Positions 1 to 8,750 of a DNA stretch of 64,000 nucleotides are shown in pieces. Under the pieces are notes generated by a model. The model was not told the DNA's origin. It saw only the letters and a program-made list of their open reading frames with translations, and made no database searches. The position numbers were made by a program, and so were the translations under genes. Each line of letters starts with the position of its first letter. Position 1 is the stretch's first letter. This stretch comes from Salibacterium salarium (lineage in GTDB: Bacteria; Bacillota; Bacilli; Bacillales; Marinococcaceae): positions 462,248 to 526,247 of the forward strand of contig NZ_JAUSUM010000003.1 of assembly GCF_030813635.1 (NCBI RefSeq), written 5' to 3'.

Positions 1-4
1 GTCG

Positions 5-1030
5 TTATTCATGGGTAATGGCAATTTTCCCGAAAAACTTCTGACTTTCAAGATATTCATAAGCCTCTGCTGCTTTTTCAAAAGGAAATACACTGTCAAC
101 GATTGGCATTAATCCTTTATCTTCCATAACACGGTTCATCGATTCAAAATCGTTACGGCTTCCAACACCTATGGTTCGAGTGGAGGCTTTACCGAATAAA
201 TCAAAGTAATCAATTTTATCACCGGTTCGACTGAGCACCCCTATAAGAGATATTTCATCACCAGGTGCAATCGCTTGAAGAGACTGCTGAAAGGTTGCAG
301 GACCAACCACTTCTACGACACGATTTACACCGCGTCCGCCTGTTAATTCCTTCGCCACTTCTCCCCAGTTTGGTGTTTTACTATAATTAATTACTTCATC
401 GGCTCCAAGTTTTTTTAACTTCTCCGCTTTTTCATCACTGGAAGTTGTGGAAATAACATTCACTCCCATCACCTTTGCCAGTTGGAGAGCAAACACAGAT
501 ACACCGCCGCTCCCAAGTGTCAGTACCGTGTCACCGGCAGACAATGGGCTTGGACCATGCAGCGCGGACCAAGCTGTCACTGCAGCACATGGTAAGGTAG
601 CGGCTTCTTCATAAGAAAGATGAGATGGAATGGACACAAGCAATTCTGGATTCAGCACTTTATACTCGGTCAACCACCCGTCACTATGAGACCCATACGG
701 TTCCATATAGGTTGGACGCTTGCCGCCAAACCATTCCCGGGTAAAGTTACCCGCCACTCGGTCTCCAATTCGAAAACGACGAACCCCTTCACCGACGGCT
801 ACAATTTCTCCAGCTCCGTCAGATAAAGGAATAAGATTATCATGGACCTCTCCAGGATACTGATTATTAAGCATTGCAAGATCACGATAATTTAAAGAAG
901 AAGCCTTCACTTTCACGAGCACTTCCCCTCGTTGTACCGATGGAACATCTTCTTTCACCATTTTTAAATGTTCTACGCTTCCCTGTTTTTCTAATCGGAT
1001 AGAACGCATCGTTCCTTGATGGTCCGCCAT
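5..1030 (-). CDS. Zinc-independent MDR oxidoreductase (quinone oxidoreductase-like)
   Basis: Medium-chain dehydrogenase/reductase, 341 aa, the usual length of the family. An N-terminal GroES-like domain carries SLNYRD where zinc alcohol dehydrogenases have their catalytic Cys. A Rossmann domain follows, with the nucleotide-binding loop TLGSGGVSVFALQLAK near residues 170-185, so an NAD(P)H-dependent quinone/enone reductase type is expected. The start is supported by AGGAGG eight bases upstream. It is probably cytoplasmic and monocistronic: the upstream neighbour is a lipoprotein remnant. Substrate cannot be told from sequence. Confidence 0.88.
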   Translation of the reverse strand: MADHQGTMRSIRLEKQGSVEHLKMVKEDVPSVQRGEVLVKVKASSLNYRDLAMLNNQYPGEVHDNLIPLSDGAGEIVAVGEGVRRFRIGDRVAGNFTREWFGGKRPTYMEPYGSHSDGWLTEYKVLNPELLVSIPSHLSYEEAATLPCAAVTAWSALHGPSPLSAGDTVLTLGSGGVSVFALQLAKVMGVNVISTTSSDEKAEKLKKLGADEVINYSKTPNWGEVAKELTGGRGVNRVVEVVGPATFQQSLQAIAPGDEISLIGVLSRTGDKIDYFDLFGKASTRTIGVGSRNDFESMNRVMEDKGLMPIVDSVFPFEKAAEAYEYLESQKFFGKIAITHE

Positions 1031-1120
1031 TATGTGTCCTCCTTTTATAGTAAAAAATTTACTTCTATCGCCATCTTAAATAACTGTATACCCTATGTCT
1101 ATTTTTCTGCTTTCCAGCTT

Positions 1121-1218
1121 TTAATCGGAATCTTTTTGTTCTACTAGTTCTGCTCCTGTAATTTCTTCCGTTTCATCTTCTCCGCAAGCTGCTAATACCA
1201 TCGTGACGCACAAGCCGT
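1121..1218 (-). pseudogene. Fragment of an acidic lipoprotein (DUF6612-like)
   Basis: Short leftward frame reading MVLAACGEDETEE and ending in a stop 27 codons after the Met. It matches the lipobox and start of the mature region of the intact lipoprotein at 15241-16182 (VLAACGEDETEENAG). The signal peptide upstream is garbled and the rest of the gene is absent, so it is read as the 5' remnant of a lost paralogue. Confidence 0.55.
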
Positions 1219-1284
1219 CAAAAAATTTTGCTAAGACTCTTAAAGGAATAACGTCAACTGCTATATCCTTACAAAACGATATTA

Positions 1285-2157
1285 CTAATTCGTCATTTCT
1301 CTAAGTACTGGATATATATATGGATTAGAAGGTTCTTCTATTATTCTCCCACGTTTAGCTTTTATAACTGGCAACTCTACTCCATTATAAACTGTAACAT
1401 CCAGTTCCCCCTCTATTTCTAACCAGGTGTCTTCTTCAAAAGAGCCTGCTTGCTCAAATTCTGTTAACAAACCCATAACCCCTGCATCGGCAATGCAATG
1501 TGTAATAATAAACCTAGAAATAACCACCTGGTTAAAATGAAGTCCCTCCTCTCTATAAATAAACCCTTGTACTTTTATCGGCTTTCCCACAAAATCACGA
1601 GAATTGTTACGAATGGCATTATAATAGGAAGAAAAAATATCTTTTTCCATGTTAATAACACTTGATTCTTTTAAATATTGCATTCTCTTTTGATAATCCT
1701 CTTCCCGAATAAAATTATTATTGGGGAGGGGTTCTTGATCATGTATCTCGTCGCTAGAGATAGAATCTGCCTCACTATCTTTAGCTTGAGGTAACATCGT
1801 TCCTTTGTTCTCTGCAAAGGAAGAATCCAAAGTCTGTGGTGCCGATGCAAATCCCATAATTAAAGGATATATAAGGATACTATAACTTATAAATTTCTTT
1901 AGAAAAGAATCATCATATCCATGATTATGGTCGCAACTAGAAGAGCAATGTACGTGTCCACCTGTGCTACTCCTCCATACTCTCGAGAGTTGAATTAAGA
2001 ACAGAAAAACCAAAAACCCTCCGGCCATTTTACTCATAAAACCATATTTAGGATTTATATAGTTTGTTATGTCACCTGTTAAATGTTGATATAAAAAAAA
2101 TGCAGCAAAAGCTCCCAGGATACTGGCCCGCAAAAAATGTTGAAAAGAAAAATGCAT
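1285..2157 (-). CDS. ycgQ: TIGR03943 family protein, YcgQ-like permease partner
   Basis: A 290 aa protein of the YcgQ/DUF1980 family. Two N-terminal membrane segments (about residues 8-28 and 42-60) are followed by a His/Cys-rich linker (GGHVHCSSSCDHNHG, near residue 70), a third membrane segment, and a C-terminal beta-rich domain, probably outside the membrane. It lies 12 bp downstream of the DUF318 permease gene on the same strand, the standard pairing of this family. The His-rich linker suggests metal handling, and related gene pairs occur next to Zur-controlled COG0523 genes in other Firmicutes (family knowledge). Its exact transport role is unknown. Confidence 0.85.
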   Translation of the reverse strand: MHFSFQHFLRASILGAFAAFFLYQHLTGDITNYINPKYGFMSKMAGGFLVFLFLIQLSRVWRSSTGGHVHCSSSCDHNHGYDDSFLKKFISYSILIYPLIMGFASAPQTLDSSFAENKGTMLPQAKDSEADSISSDEIHDQEPLPNNNFIREEDYQKRMQYLKESSVINMEKDIFSSYYNAIRNNSRDFVGKPIKVQGFIYREEGLHFNQVVISRFIITHCIADAGVMGLLTEFEQAGSFEEDTWLEIEGELDVTVYNGVELPVIKAKRGRIIEEPSNPYIYPVLREMTN

Positions 2158-2169
2158 CGTTTCCCCACC

Positions 2170-3174
2170 TCATATAAAAGTAATTAAGTTAATACAAATA
2201 AAGACAATAATAGTGATGAAGAATAATAACGTTACTACAAATCTTGCTTTAAAAACACTTAACAACATAATTGTATTTTTTAAGTCAATCATTGGTCCGT
2301 ATATTAAGAACGCTAATATCGAAGTAGAAGGAAATAAATTTCTAAATGAGGCTCCAATAAACGCATCGGCCTCAGAACAGAGTGATAATATATAGGCAAG
2401 TCCCATCATGACAATAGTTGATTCTATAAATCCATCCCCAAAAAGGAAAAGAGATGATGTAGCGACGTAAGTTTGCAAAAATGCTGCTATAAATGCACCA
2501 ATAAAGAGATACTTCCCCATATCAAAAAATTCATCTATCGAATGCTTTACCATTTCTTCTAACCGATGGAAAAAAGTCTTCTGTTCTAATTGTTTTACCG
2601 ATGATGCGCTATCTGCAGCCGAATGCTTTAGTTGATTTGATTTATAGATCAGACTAATAATGAAGGCAATCAATAAGGCTGCGACAAAACCAACTCCCAT
2701 TCGTAAGCTAGCCATCTTAATGTCATTTCCAAATGCCATGTAAGTGGACATTATGACTATAGGATTTATTAACGGGCCTGTTAAGAGAAATCCTACTCCT
2801 GCATAGATTGGCACTCCTTTAGCAACTAACCTTCGCACAATAGGGACAATCCCACATTCACAAGCAGGAAAAAAACCACCTACGATACAACTCGCGGCTA
2901 CCGCCAACACTTTATTCTTTGGAATTAAACGCTGTATATGTTCTTCTGTAACGAAAATTTGAATAAAGCCCGCAATAAGAACACCAATAAGTACAAAAGG
3001 AATAGCCTCTATTAAGATACTTAGAAAAATCGTATTTAACTGTTGAAAGGAATTTGGTAATTGTATGAGCCATTTTTCTCCAATCCATTCATTAATACAA
3101 ATAAAAGAGACAACAATCCCAACTACGAAAATGCTTGTAACGTCCATAGAATATGTACGGAATACTCGATACAT
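2170..3174 (-). CDS. ycgR: DUF318/UPF0718 permease, YcgR-like
   Basis: Integral membrane protein, 334 aa, about eight hydrophobic segments. The family's PACECGIVPIVRRL motif is near residue 110 and a GPLINPIVI motif follows. It is the first gene of a two-gene operon with the YcgQ-like protein. The ATG follows a purine-rich AGGAGATAG site. A 10-bp match to a Zur half-site lies 53 bp upstream. The substrate is undetermined; a metal or metallophore is an inference from context. Confidence 0.85.
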   Translation of the reverse strand: MYRVFRTYSMDVTSIFVVGIVVSFICINEWIGEKWLIQLPNSFQQLNTIFLSILIEAIPFVLIGVLIAGFIQIFVTEEHIQRLIPKNKVLAVAASCIVGGFFPACECGIVPIVRRLVAKGVPIYAGVGFLLTGPLINPIVIMSTYMAFGNDIKMASLRMGVGFVAALLIAFIISLIYKSNQLKHSAADSASSVKQLEQKTFFHRLEEMVKHSIDEFFDMGKYLFIGAFIAAFLQTYVATSSLFLFGDGFIESTIVMMGLAYILSLCSEADAFIGASFRNLFPSTSILAFLIYGPMIDLKNTIMLLSVFKARFVVTLLFFITIIVFICINLITFI

Positions 3175-3226
3175 ACTTTCCTATCTCCTCTCCCTTTTAG
3201 AAAAAAACAATGAAGCTAGCATCTTC

Positions 3227-3236
3227 AAATCGTAAT
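3227..3236. promoter_or_regulatory. Possible Zur half-site upstream of the YcgR/YcgQ pair
   Basis: AAATCGTAAT is identical to one arm of the Bacillus Zur box (AAATCGTAAT-N-ATTACGATTT). The other arm is poorly conserved here, so this is only a candidate. The rest of 3240-3567 has no convincing gene or terminator. Confidence 0.25.
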
Positions 3237-3567
3237 CTTTCTTTTTTACTCTATGTTTTGCTTTAATAAAGTATGTATGGAGGCAAAAGCGAAAAGATGT
3301 GTTAAGAGATTTAAGAAATCGAGCATAATTAGGCAGGCGAAATGCTTGTAAATATTTTTAAGACAAAATCGATTTAGTGCATTTCGGAGCAATGAGTCTG
3401 AAGAAGCTTAAATGGGAATAGAAGGAAATCCGTATAAATACAGCTACGGCTTTTCTGATGATTTAAACATTAAAAATGACGTCGGGCTTGGAATACTCCG
3501 CCGGCGCCATTGGTCACTTTAAATTTGTCCTTTTGTTTCGAATCTCATCTGCGTTAGTTAAAAACAC

Positions 3568-4566
3568 TTAATCTTTTGGGGCTAGTTCCCCAGCCATATA
3601 AAGTGCTTCTTTTAATGATTGTTCATCTGCTATATTTTTTCCAGCTATATCAAAAGCTGTTCCATGATCTACACTCGTGCGAATAATTGGAAGACCTACA
3701 GTAATATTAACCCCTGCTTCTAAACCAAGAACTTTAATTGGACCATGGCCTTGATCGTGATACTGAGCTACCACTATATCAAAGTCGCCTCGTTTTGCTC
3801 TAAAAAACAAGGTATCCGCAGGAAGTGGTCCCTGTACTTCTATTCCTTCTCCTTGAGCTTTTTCTATTGCAGGAGTTATTTTCTCTTCTTCTTCCCCGTT
3901 TCCAAAAAGACCATTTTCTCCAGCATGTGGGTTAATGCCGCAAACGCCTATGCGAGGAGATGACAAACCAGCTGTTCTTAATGTATCATCAGCAAGTTTA
4001 ATCACTTCATATTCTCGTTTAGTATTTATTTTATCTACAGCGTCTATTAATCCGATATGAGTTGTAACATGTATTACCTTTAATCCCGGAGCAGACAACA
4101 TCATCGCAAACTTCTTCGTATTCGTTAATTCTGCTAAAATTTCGGTGTGCCCAGGATAAATGTGGCCTGCTTTATGCAACGCCTCCTTATTTAACGGCGC
4201 TGTGCAAACACCCTTTATATCCCCATTATTTGCTAAAGCAATTGCTTTTTCCAAAAAAGTATAGGCCGCATGACCGGCTTCTTCCGATATTTCCCCCCAT
4301 GCTAAATCTTTAGAAACTACATTTATATTCAATATGTCTATCACACCAGGAGAAAATTTTGCTTCCGACGGTTTCGTAATAATATTTAATGTAAGGTCTG
4401 ATTTTGTTACTTCGATGGCTTTTTCTAAAATTTTGGCATCGCCTACCACAAAAGGTTGACAATACGTATAGATCTCCTTATTACCTAAAGACTTCACTAT
4501 AATTTCAGGTCCAACGCCTGAAGGATCCCCCATTGTTATTGCAATGATAGGCTGTTTCATACTCAT
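3568..4566 (-). CDS. pdxA2: PdxA2-type 4-phospho-acid-sugar dehydrogenase
   Basis: A 332 aa member of the PdxA family (4-hydroxythreonine-4-phosphate dehydrogenase fold). Visible motifs: MGDPSGVGPE at the N-terminus, GHTEIL, and YHDQGHGPIK with metal-binding histidines. PdxA paralogues paired with DUF1537 kinases oxidise and decarboxylate D-threonate 4-phosphate (or the erythronate isomer) to dihydroxyacetone phosphate. The DUF1537 kinase in this operon makes that role more likely than pyridoxal phosphate synthesis. It is the last gene of the leftward operon, 28 bp after DctM. The start has AGGAGAGAGAAGAA upstream; an ATG two codons inside is an alternative. Confidence 0.85.
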   Translation of the reverse strand: MSMKQPIIAITMGDPSGVGPEIIVKSLGNKEIYTYCQPFVVGDAKILEKAIEVTKSDLTLNIITKPSEAKFSPGVIDILNINVVSKDLAWGEISEEAGHAAYTFLEKAIALANNGDIKGVCTAPLNKEALHKAGHIYPGHTEILAELTNTKKFAMMLSAPGLKVIHVTTHIGLIDAVDKINTKREYEVIKLADDTLRTAGLSSPRIGVCGINPHAGENGLFGNGEEEEKITPAIEKAQGEGIEVQGPLPADTLFFRAKRGDFDIVVAQYHDQGHGPIKVLGLEAGVNITVGLPIIRTSVDHGTAFDIAGKNIADEQSLKEALYMAGELAPKD

Positions 4567-4594
4567 TTCTTCTCTCTCCTTTCCTAAGAAAATA

Positions 4595-5896
4595 CTAATC
4601 TATTAATAAATTAGGTAAGAATGTGACCAAATCCTGAAAGTAAATGATGATAATAATAGACAGCAGATACACAACAACAAAGAGTAAAATGTGCTTGAGC
4701 ATCTTGATTACGTTCGTTTCTGCTATCTTTGACGCCATAAGTGTAGATAAACCGTATGGAGGTGTTACGGTCCCAAGACGAATTGCCATAACGGTAACGA
4801 TACCAGCCACCACAGGATTAATTTGCAATGACTCCATAATTGGCATTAATAACGGAACGAATATGAGCATCGCTGATGTAGGTTCCATAAAAGTCCCCAA
4901 AATTACATAAAGCAATGTTAATAATAGTAAGAAAACACTTGGGGAAACATTACTATTAATAAGAAATTGTATGATTGGATCCATTACTTCGTAATAGGTA
5001 AGCACCCAAGATAGAAATCCAGCTGCCGCTATTAATATGTAAATAATGGAGGATTCCATTGCCGCACGTTTTGTTGCTTCTAAATATTGTTTAGCGTTGC
5101 CTGTTCTTTTGATAAATACGGCTACAATAACTACGTAGACCACTGCAATACTTGCAGCCTCCGTTGCCGTAAACACTCCGCTCATAATTCCTACGATCAC
5201 AATAAGAAATAAAGATAACGGAAAAATACTTTTTCTAATAGCAATAAGTTTTGAAAGTTTTTCATTCTCCCCTAGATTAATGTCATCCAAATTAACATTT
5301 CCAACATCATTTTTGGATGCATAATAGTACGCGTAACCCATTTGCATTAGTCCAATTAATATACCGGGTATAATTCCTCCCATAAATAAAGCCGCTACAG
5401 ACGTTTGCGCCAAAGCTCCATAGACAATTAATAATATACTAGGCGGTATGATTGAACCAATAGTGGAAGATGCCGCTGTTATGGTTGCAGCAAATTCTCT
5501 ACTATAACCTGCTTTAATCATGGCTGGTATTAAAACCCTTCCTAACGATGCAACATCCGCTACAGAAGAACCAGAAATCGCCGCAAAAAATATACTTGTT
5601 ACAATATTAATGTGTGCCAAACTTCCTTTAGCCTTGCCTACTAAAGCTTTTGATATATAAATCAAATCTTCCGTGACCCCTGTTAAATTCATGAGTCTGC
5701 CGCAAAAAATAAAGAGAGGAATAGCAAGTAGTGTGAAACTTTGAATGGACTCAAGCATAATGGTACTCATTTGTGTCAAACTGACTAGTGGATCTAATAA
5801 AATGGGAATGCTAGACGCTAATACAAGACTGAGAACTACAGGCACACCCAAAAGTAGACATATGAAAAATATAGAGACAATCCCTATTAAAATCAC
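4595..5896 (-). CDS. dctM: TRAP transporter large permease, DctM type
   Basis: A 433 aa polytopic membrane protein (about 12 segments) of the TRAP-T DctM family, the translocating subunit driven by an ion gradient. Typical motifs include SGSSVADVASLGRVLIPAM near residue 115 and PPSILLIVYG near 150. A GTG start overlaps the stop of the DctQ gene by four bases, indicating translational coupling. With DctP and DctQ it should import an organic acid, here probably an acid sugar. Confidence 0.93.
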   Translation of the reverse strand: MILIGIVSIFFICLLLGVPVVLSLVLASSIPILLDPLVSLTQMSTIMLESIQSFTLLAIPLFIFCGRLMNLTGVTEDLIYISKALVGKAKGSLAHINIVTSIFFAAISGSSVADVASLGRVLIPAMIKAGYSREFAATITAASSTIGSIIPPSILLIVYGALAQTSVAALFMGGIIPGILIGLMQMGYAYYYASKNDVGNVNLDDINLGENEKLSKLIAIRKSIFPLSLFLIVIVGIMSGVFTATEAASIAVVYVVIVAVFIKRTGNAKQYLEATKRAAMESSIIYILIAAAGFLSWVLTYYEVMDPIIQFLINSNVSPSVFLLLLTLLYVILGTFMEPTSAMLIFVPLLMPIMESLQINPVVAGIVTVMAIRLGTVTPPYGLSTLMASKIAETNVIKMLKHILLFVVVYLLSIIIIIYFQDLVTFLPNLLID

Positions 5897-6399
5897 TTTT
5901 CATCACCCCCTGGCTCTTCTTTGTTAATAAAAAATTTTTTTACATTTAACAAATGAAAAATCAACATAAGTAAAGATCCACCAAAGATAGAACTAAAATA
6001 GTAGGTCAACGTCGGCGGAGAGGACAAGAATCTAATCTCAACCAATTCTGTTCTATTTAAACCTGCTTCTAACGCTTTCCATCCCACTGCAATTAAAATG
6101 CATATAGCAAATAAGGATAATATATAGACTACTATATTTTTTAAGAGACGCAGTTTTGAAGGCAAATATTCACTGAAAATATCTATTTGAAGATGTTCAT
6201 TTTCTTTAACGGCTATAGCTGAGCCCATAAAAACTAGCCAAGAAATCGATAGTTTTTGAAAAATTTCTGTTTCGGGTATCGACGATTGAAATATATAGCG
6301 GGAAACAACCCCTGTAAACAAAGTGACGGAAAGCATTATTAAAAACAAAGCATTTATACTTTCAATTAAGCTTTGAATCTTATCAAGTGTTGGCTTCAA
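5893..6399 (-). CDS. dctQ: TRAP transporter small permease, DctQ type
   Basis: A 168 aa protein with four predicted membrane segments and the conserved FQKLSISWLVFMGSAIAVKE stretch of the DctQ family around residue 50. It bridges the binding protein and DctM. The start is TTG, with AGGAGG about 11 bases upstream. It is separated from dctP by a strong hairpin. Confidence 0.88.
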   Translation of the reverse strand: MKPTLDKIQSLIESINALFLIMLSVTLFTGVVSRYIFQSSIPETEIFQKLSISWLVFMGSAIAVKENEHLQIDIFSEYLPSKLRLLKNIVVYILSLFAICILIAVGWKALEAGLNRTELVEIRFLSSPPTLTYYFSSIFGGSLLMLIFHLLNVKKFFINKEEPGGDEK

Positions 6400-6426
6400 T
6401 TTTATGATAGCCTCCTTTCTTTAATC

Positions 6427-6450
6427 CCCCCTATACATCAGTATAGGGGG
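6427..6450 (-). promoter_or_regulatory. Intercistronic hairpin between dctP and dctQ
   Basis: A perfect 10-bp stem, CCCCCTATAC with GTATAGGGGG, and a 4-base loop. There is no T-run after it on the transcribed strand. It therefore looks like an mRNA-stabilising or attenuating element that would raise binding-protein levels over the permease genes, rather than a full terminator. Confidence 0.6.
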
Positions 6451-6460
6451 ATAGATTTTC

Positions 6461-7534
6461 TCACTCTGTCTCAAATATTTCGTCCATTTCTTCCTCGATG
6501 CCGTGCTCTTCAGCTATTTCCTCCATTTGTTTTCTAGAAGCTTCAATCATTTTTTCACGTTCTGGGTCCGTAAATTCTACTCCAAATTCTTCTTTTAGCG
6601 TTTCAACGTCCTCTTCAGATTCAGAGAAAGCCTTTTCTATATATTCAGGCTGTACCTCTTTTGCTGCGTTTAAAATAACTTCTTGTAATTCAGAATCCAA
6701 AGCCTCGAACTCTTCGTTGTTCATGACAACAAAACCTAGAGTAAGGTTATGTTGCGTTCTAGCTACATAGTCGGCAACCTCTCCAAAACGCTGTTCAATC
6801 ATAGCATCCATACTGTTTTGGGATCCTTCAACTACCCCAGTTTGCAATGCTGTGTATACTTCATCAAAAGCAACCGAAGTTGGATTAGCACCTAGATTCT
6901 CCCACCATTCCATCTCGGTAGATTCATTTTTGCTTCGCATTGTCTTTCCTTCGATGTCATCTATAGATTCAATAGGATACGTACTAATGATGTTTCGTTC
7001 TAAACCTCCCGCGTACATAACCGTTTTTAATCCAGGCTCTTCCATAAGCAAGTCTTCAAAATATGACAATTCTCCTTCTGAGTTAACCACAGATTCAAAA
7101 TGGTCTTGTCCTTCAAATAAATAGTTTGTACCTAAAACATCAAATTGAGGATGGTGTTCTGAAAACCGACCTGAATCCGAATAAATCATGTCTATATCTC
7201 CAGAAATAACTGATTGATAAAGACTCGATGCGTCTCCTAACTGTCCACCAGTCGAGACTTGAAATTCAATCGCACCATCGCTTTGTTCTTCCACTTCATC
7301 TGCTAGCGCCTGTAATGTTTCTGCTAGTAAAGAACCTTCTGGATTAATTGTTGCTGCTACTAATTCCGTCGTTTCCTGCGAACCATCTTCCTCCGTTTCC
7401 GCAGCACCGTCTTCACCTGATGAACTATTGGCATCCTCATTACCACATCCAGCTACTAAAATGGACCCTGCACCCAGCAGCAATGTGAACATTACGGTTT
7501 TCATACTTTTTCTGTTCAAGAAATATTTTTTCAT
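6461..7534 (-). CDS. dctP: TRAP transporter substrate-binding lipoprotein, DctP type
   Basis: Extracytoplasmic solute receptor of 357 aa. A signal peptide ends in the lipobox LVAGCG and a Ser/Glu-rich linker follows, so it is membrane-anchored outside the cell. The DctP fold shows AATINPEGSLLAETL at the start of the mature domain and GKTMRSKNESTEMEWWENLG, which carries the conserved Arg that binds the substrate carboxylate. The start was set at the second Met (MKKYFLN) because GGGGAGAAA lies just upstream; the longer frame would add ten residues without a site. The ligand is probably a carboxylate sugar. Confidence 0.92.
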   Translation of the reverse strand: MKKYFLNRKSMKTVMFTLLLGAGSILVAGCGNEDANSSSGEDGAAETEEDGSQETTELVAATINPEGSLLAETLQALADEVEEQSDGAIEFQVSTGGQLGDASSLYQSVISGDIDMIYSDSGRFSEHHPQFDVLGTNYLFEGQDHFESVVNSEGELSYFEDLLMEEPGLKTVMYAGGLERNIISTYPIESIDDIEGKTMRSKNESTEMEWWENLGANPTSVAFDEVYTALQTGVVEGSQNSMDAMIEQRFGEVADYVARTQHNLTLGFVVMNNEEFEALDSELQEVILNAAKEVQPEYIEKAFSESEEDVETLKEEFGVEFTDPEREKMIEASRKQMEEIAEEHGIEEEMDEIFETE

Positions 7535-7567
7535 GTGTCTTTCTCCCCTTTTATTAATAATCAATCA

Positions 7568-8659
7568 CTATTGTTCATTCTTCACGCAATTTTCAGAGAT
7601 AACGGTGTGCTTTATACATTGACGCAAATACGTGTACGTAATGTGAATAGCGCCTTCTTCTGTTTGATAAATGGATGGATAGGAAAATTCAGGTGATTTT
7701 TTATCCTTGTCCGCTGTAGCAATATTTTTTACATAAGACCAAGTTTTCCCCTCATCTTCTGATATCGCTATTGTTAAAGGAGAGCGAATAACACCCCAAA
7801 TGGACTCCTGTTCGCTCTGCTGATTAACTTCAATCGATTGTCTATCCTTTTCATCAAACCACGGCGGACTATTCACCTCTGGAGGAGCTAAATCAGCATT
7901 AATATTATTAAACACCATCGCGAGATTTCCATTATTCAATTTTTTACATTGAATGGAGGAATTGTTGTTTAACAGACTTGTTTTTTCTGGTGTACTCCAG
8001 TTTTTCCCGTAATCTTCTGATATACTTACGTATATATTGTCCGCCTTTCTACTTCTGAAAAAACCAATGAGCTTGTTATTAGACCCTTCTACAATGCTCA
8101 TGTGCACAAGAGATTTACTATTATTCACAGGATATTCGTTCCAACTTTCCCCATTATCATTTGAAATTTTTACAACACTGTAATCTTTCCCTAAAAAGCC
8201 AGTATCTGATTTAATACTATAGTAAGCAGGTAAAATGATTTCTCCAGTTTCCAAGATTATTGGAGGATGTCGTACAAAAGAACCCGGTGTATCGAACAAC
8301 GTTTTTTCGTCACTCCATGTCATTCCGCCGTCACTTGAAGTTCTATATCTTACGACAGCCGAATCCTGGTGTATAGAATCTTGAGCCGTAAATACTAACC
8401 ACAACTCCCCGTTAGGATTTTCAAACAGTATAGGGTTTTGTTCCGATCTTGTAGAATCAGAGGATAAAATAACAGGTTCACTCCATGTATTTCCTCCTTT
8501 TTTTAAGCGTGAACAAAGAATAGAAATATCTGACTTTCCTTCTCTGGATCCACCGAACCAGACGCACATCAAATCCCCGTTTCGTAAAGAGACAATATTA
8601 GATGCATGATTATGAGGAAATAATGTGGGTATTTTATTTTCTACTTGTTGAACACTCAC
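7568..8659 (-). CDS. BNR-repeat sialidase-superfamily protein, cytoplasmic
   Basis: A 363 aa six-bladed propeller of the BNR_2/predicted neuraminidase group. Asp-box-like repeats are visible (SSDGGMTWSD, SNDNGESWNE, SEDYGKNWST, SEDEGKTWSY), as is the N-terminal FPHNHASNIVSLRNGDL. There is no signal peptide, so it should act inside the cell on an imported oligo- or acid sugar. It is the gene before dctP in a catabolic operon. Start is GTG with AAAGGAGC upstream. Whether it cleaves a glycoside and which one is unknown; true sialidase activity is only one possibility. Confidence 0.75.
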   Translation of the reverse strand: MSVQQVENKIPTLFPHNHASNIVSLRNGDLMCVWFGGSREGKSDISILCSRLKKGGNTWSEPVILSSDSTRSEQNPILFENPNGELWLVFTAQDSIHQDSAVVRYRTSSDGGMTWSDEKTLFDTPGSFVRHPPIILETGEIILPAYYSIKSDTGFLGKDYSVVKISNDNGESWNEYPVNNSKSLVHMSIVEGSNNKLIGFFRSRKADNIYVSISEDYGKNWSTPEKTSLLNNNSSIQCKKLNNGNLAMVFNNINADLAPPEVNSPPWFDEKDRQSIEVNQQSEQESIWGVIRSPLTIAISEDEGKTWSYVKNIATADKDKKSPEFSYPSIYQTEEGAIHITYTYLRQCIKHTVISENCVKNEQ

Positions 8660-8719
8660 TTTCTACCAACTGCTCCTTTTTCGTAAAATTAATACATATA
8701 AAAATTACAAACAACTAAA

Positions 8720-8733
8720 AGTAAGCGCTTTTA
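8720..8733 (-). promoter_or_regulatory. Weak cre-like site in the operon
   Basis: AGTAAGCGCTTTTA matches 12 of 14 positions of the CcpA cre consensus TGWAANCGNTNWCA and lies in the 91-bp gap between the SDR gene and the BNR gene. It could repress an internal promoter. Low confidence. Confidence 0.3.
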
Positions 8734-8750
8734 TATTTTAAATTATTAAA

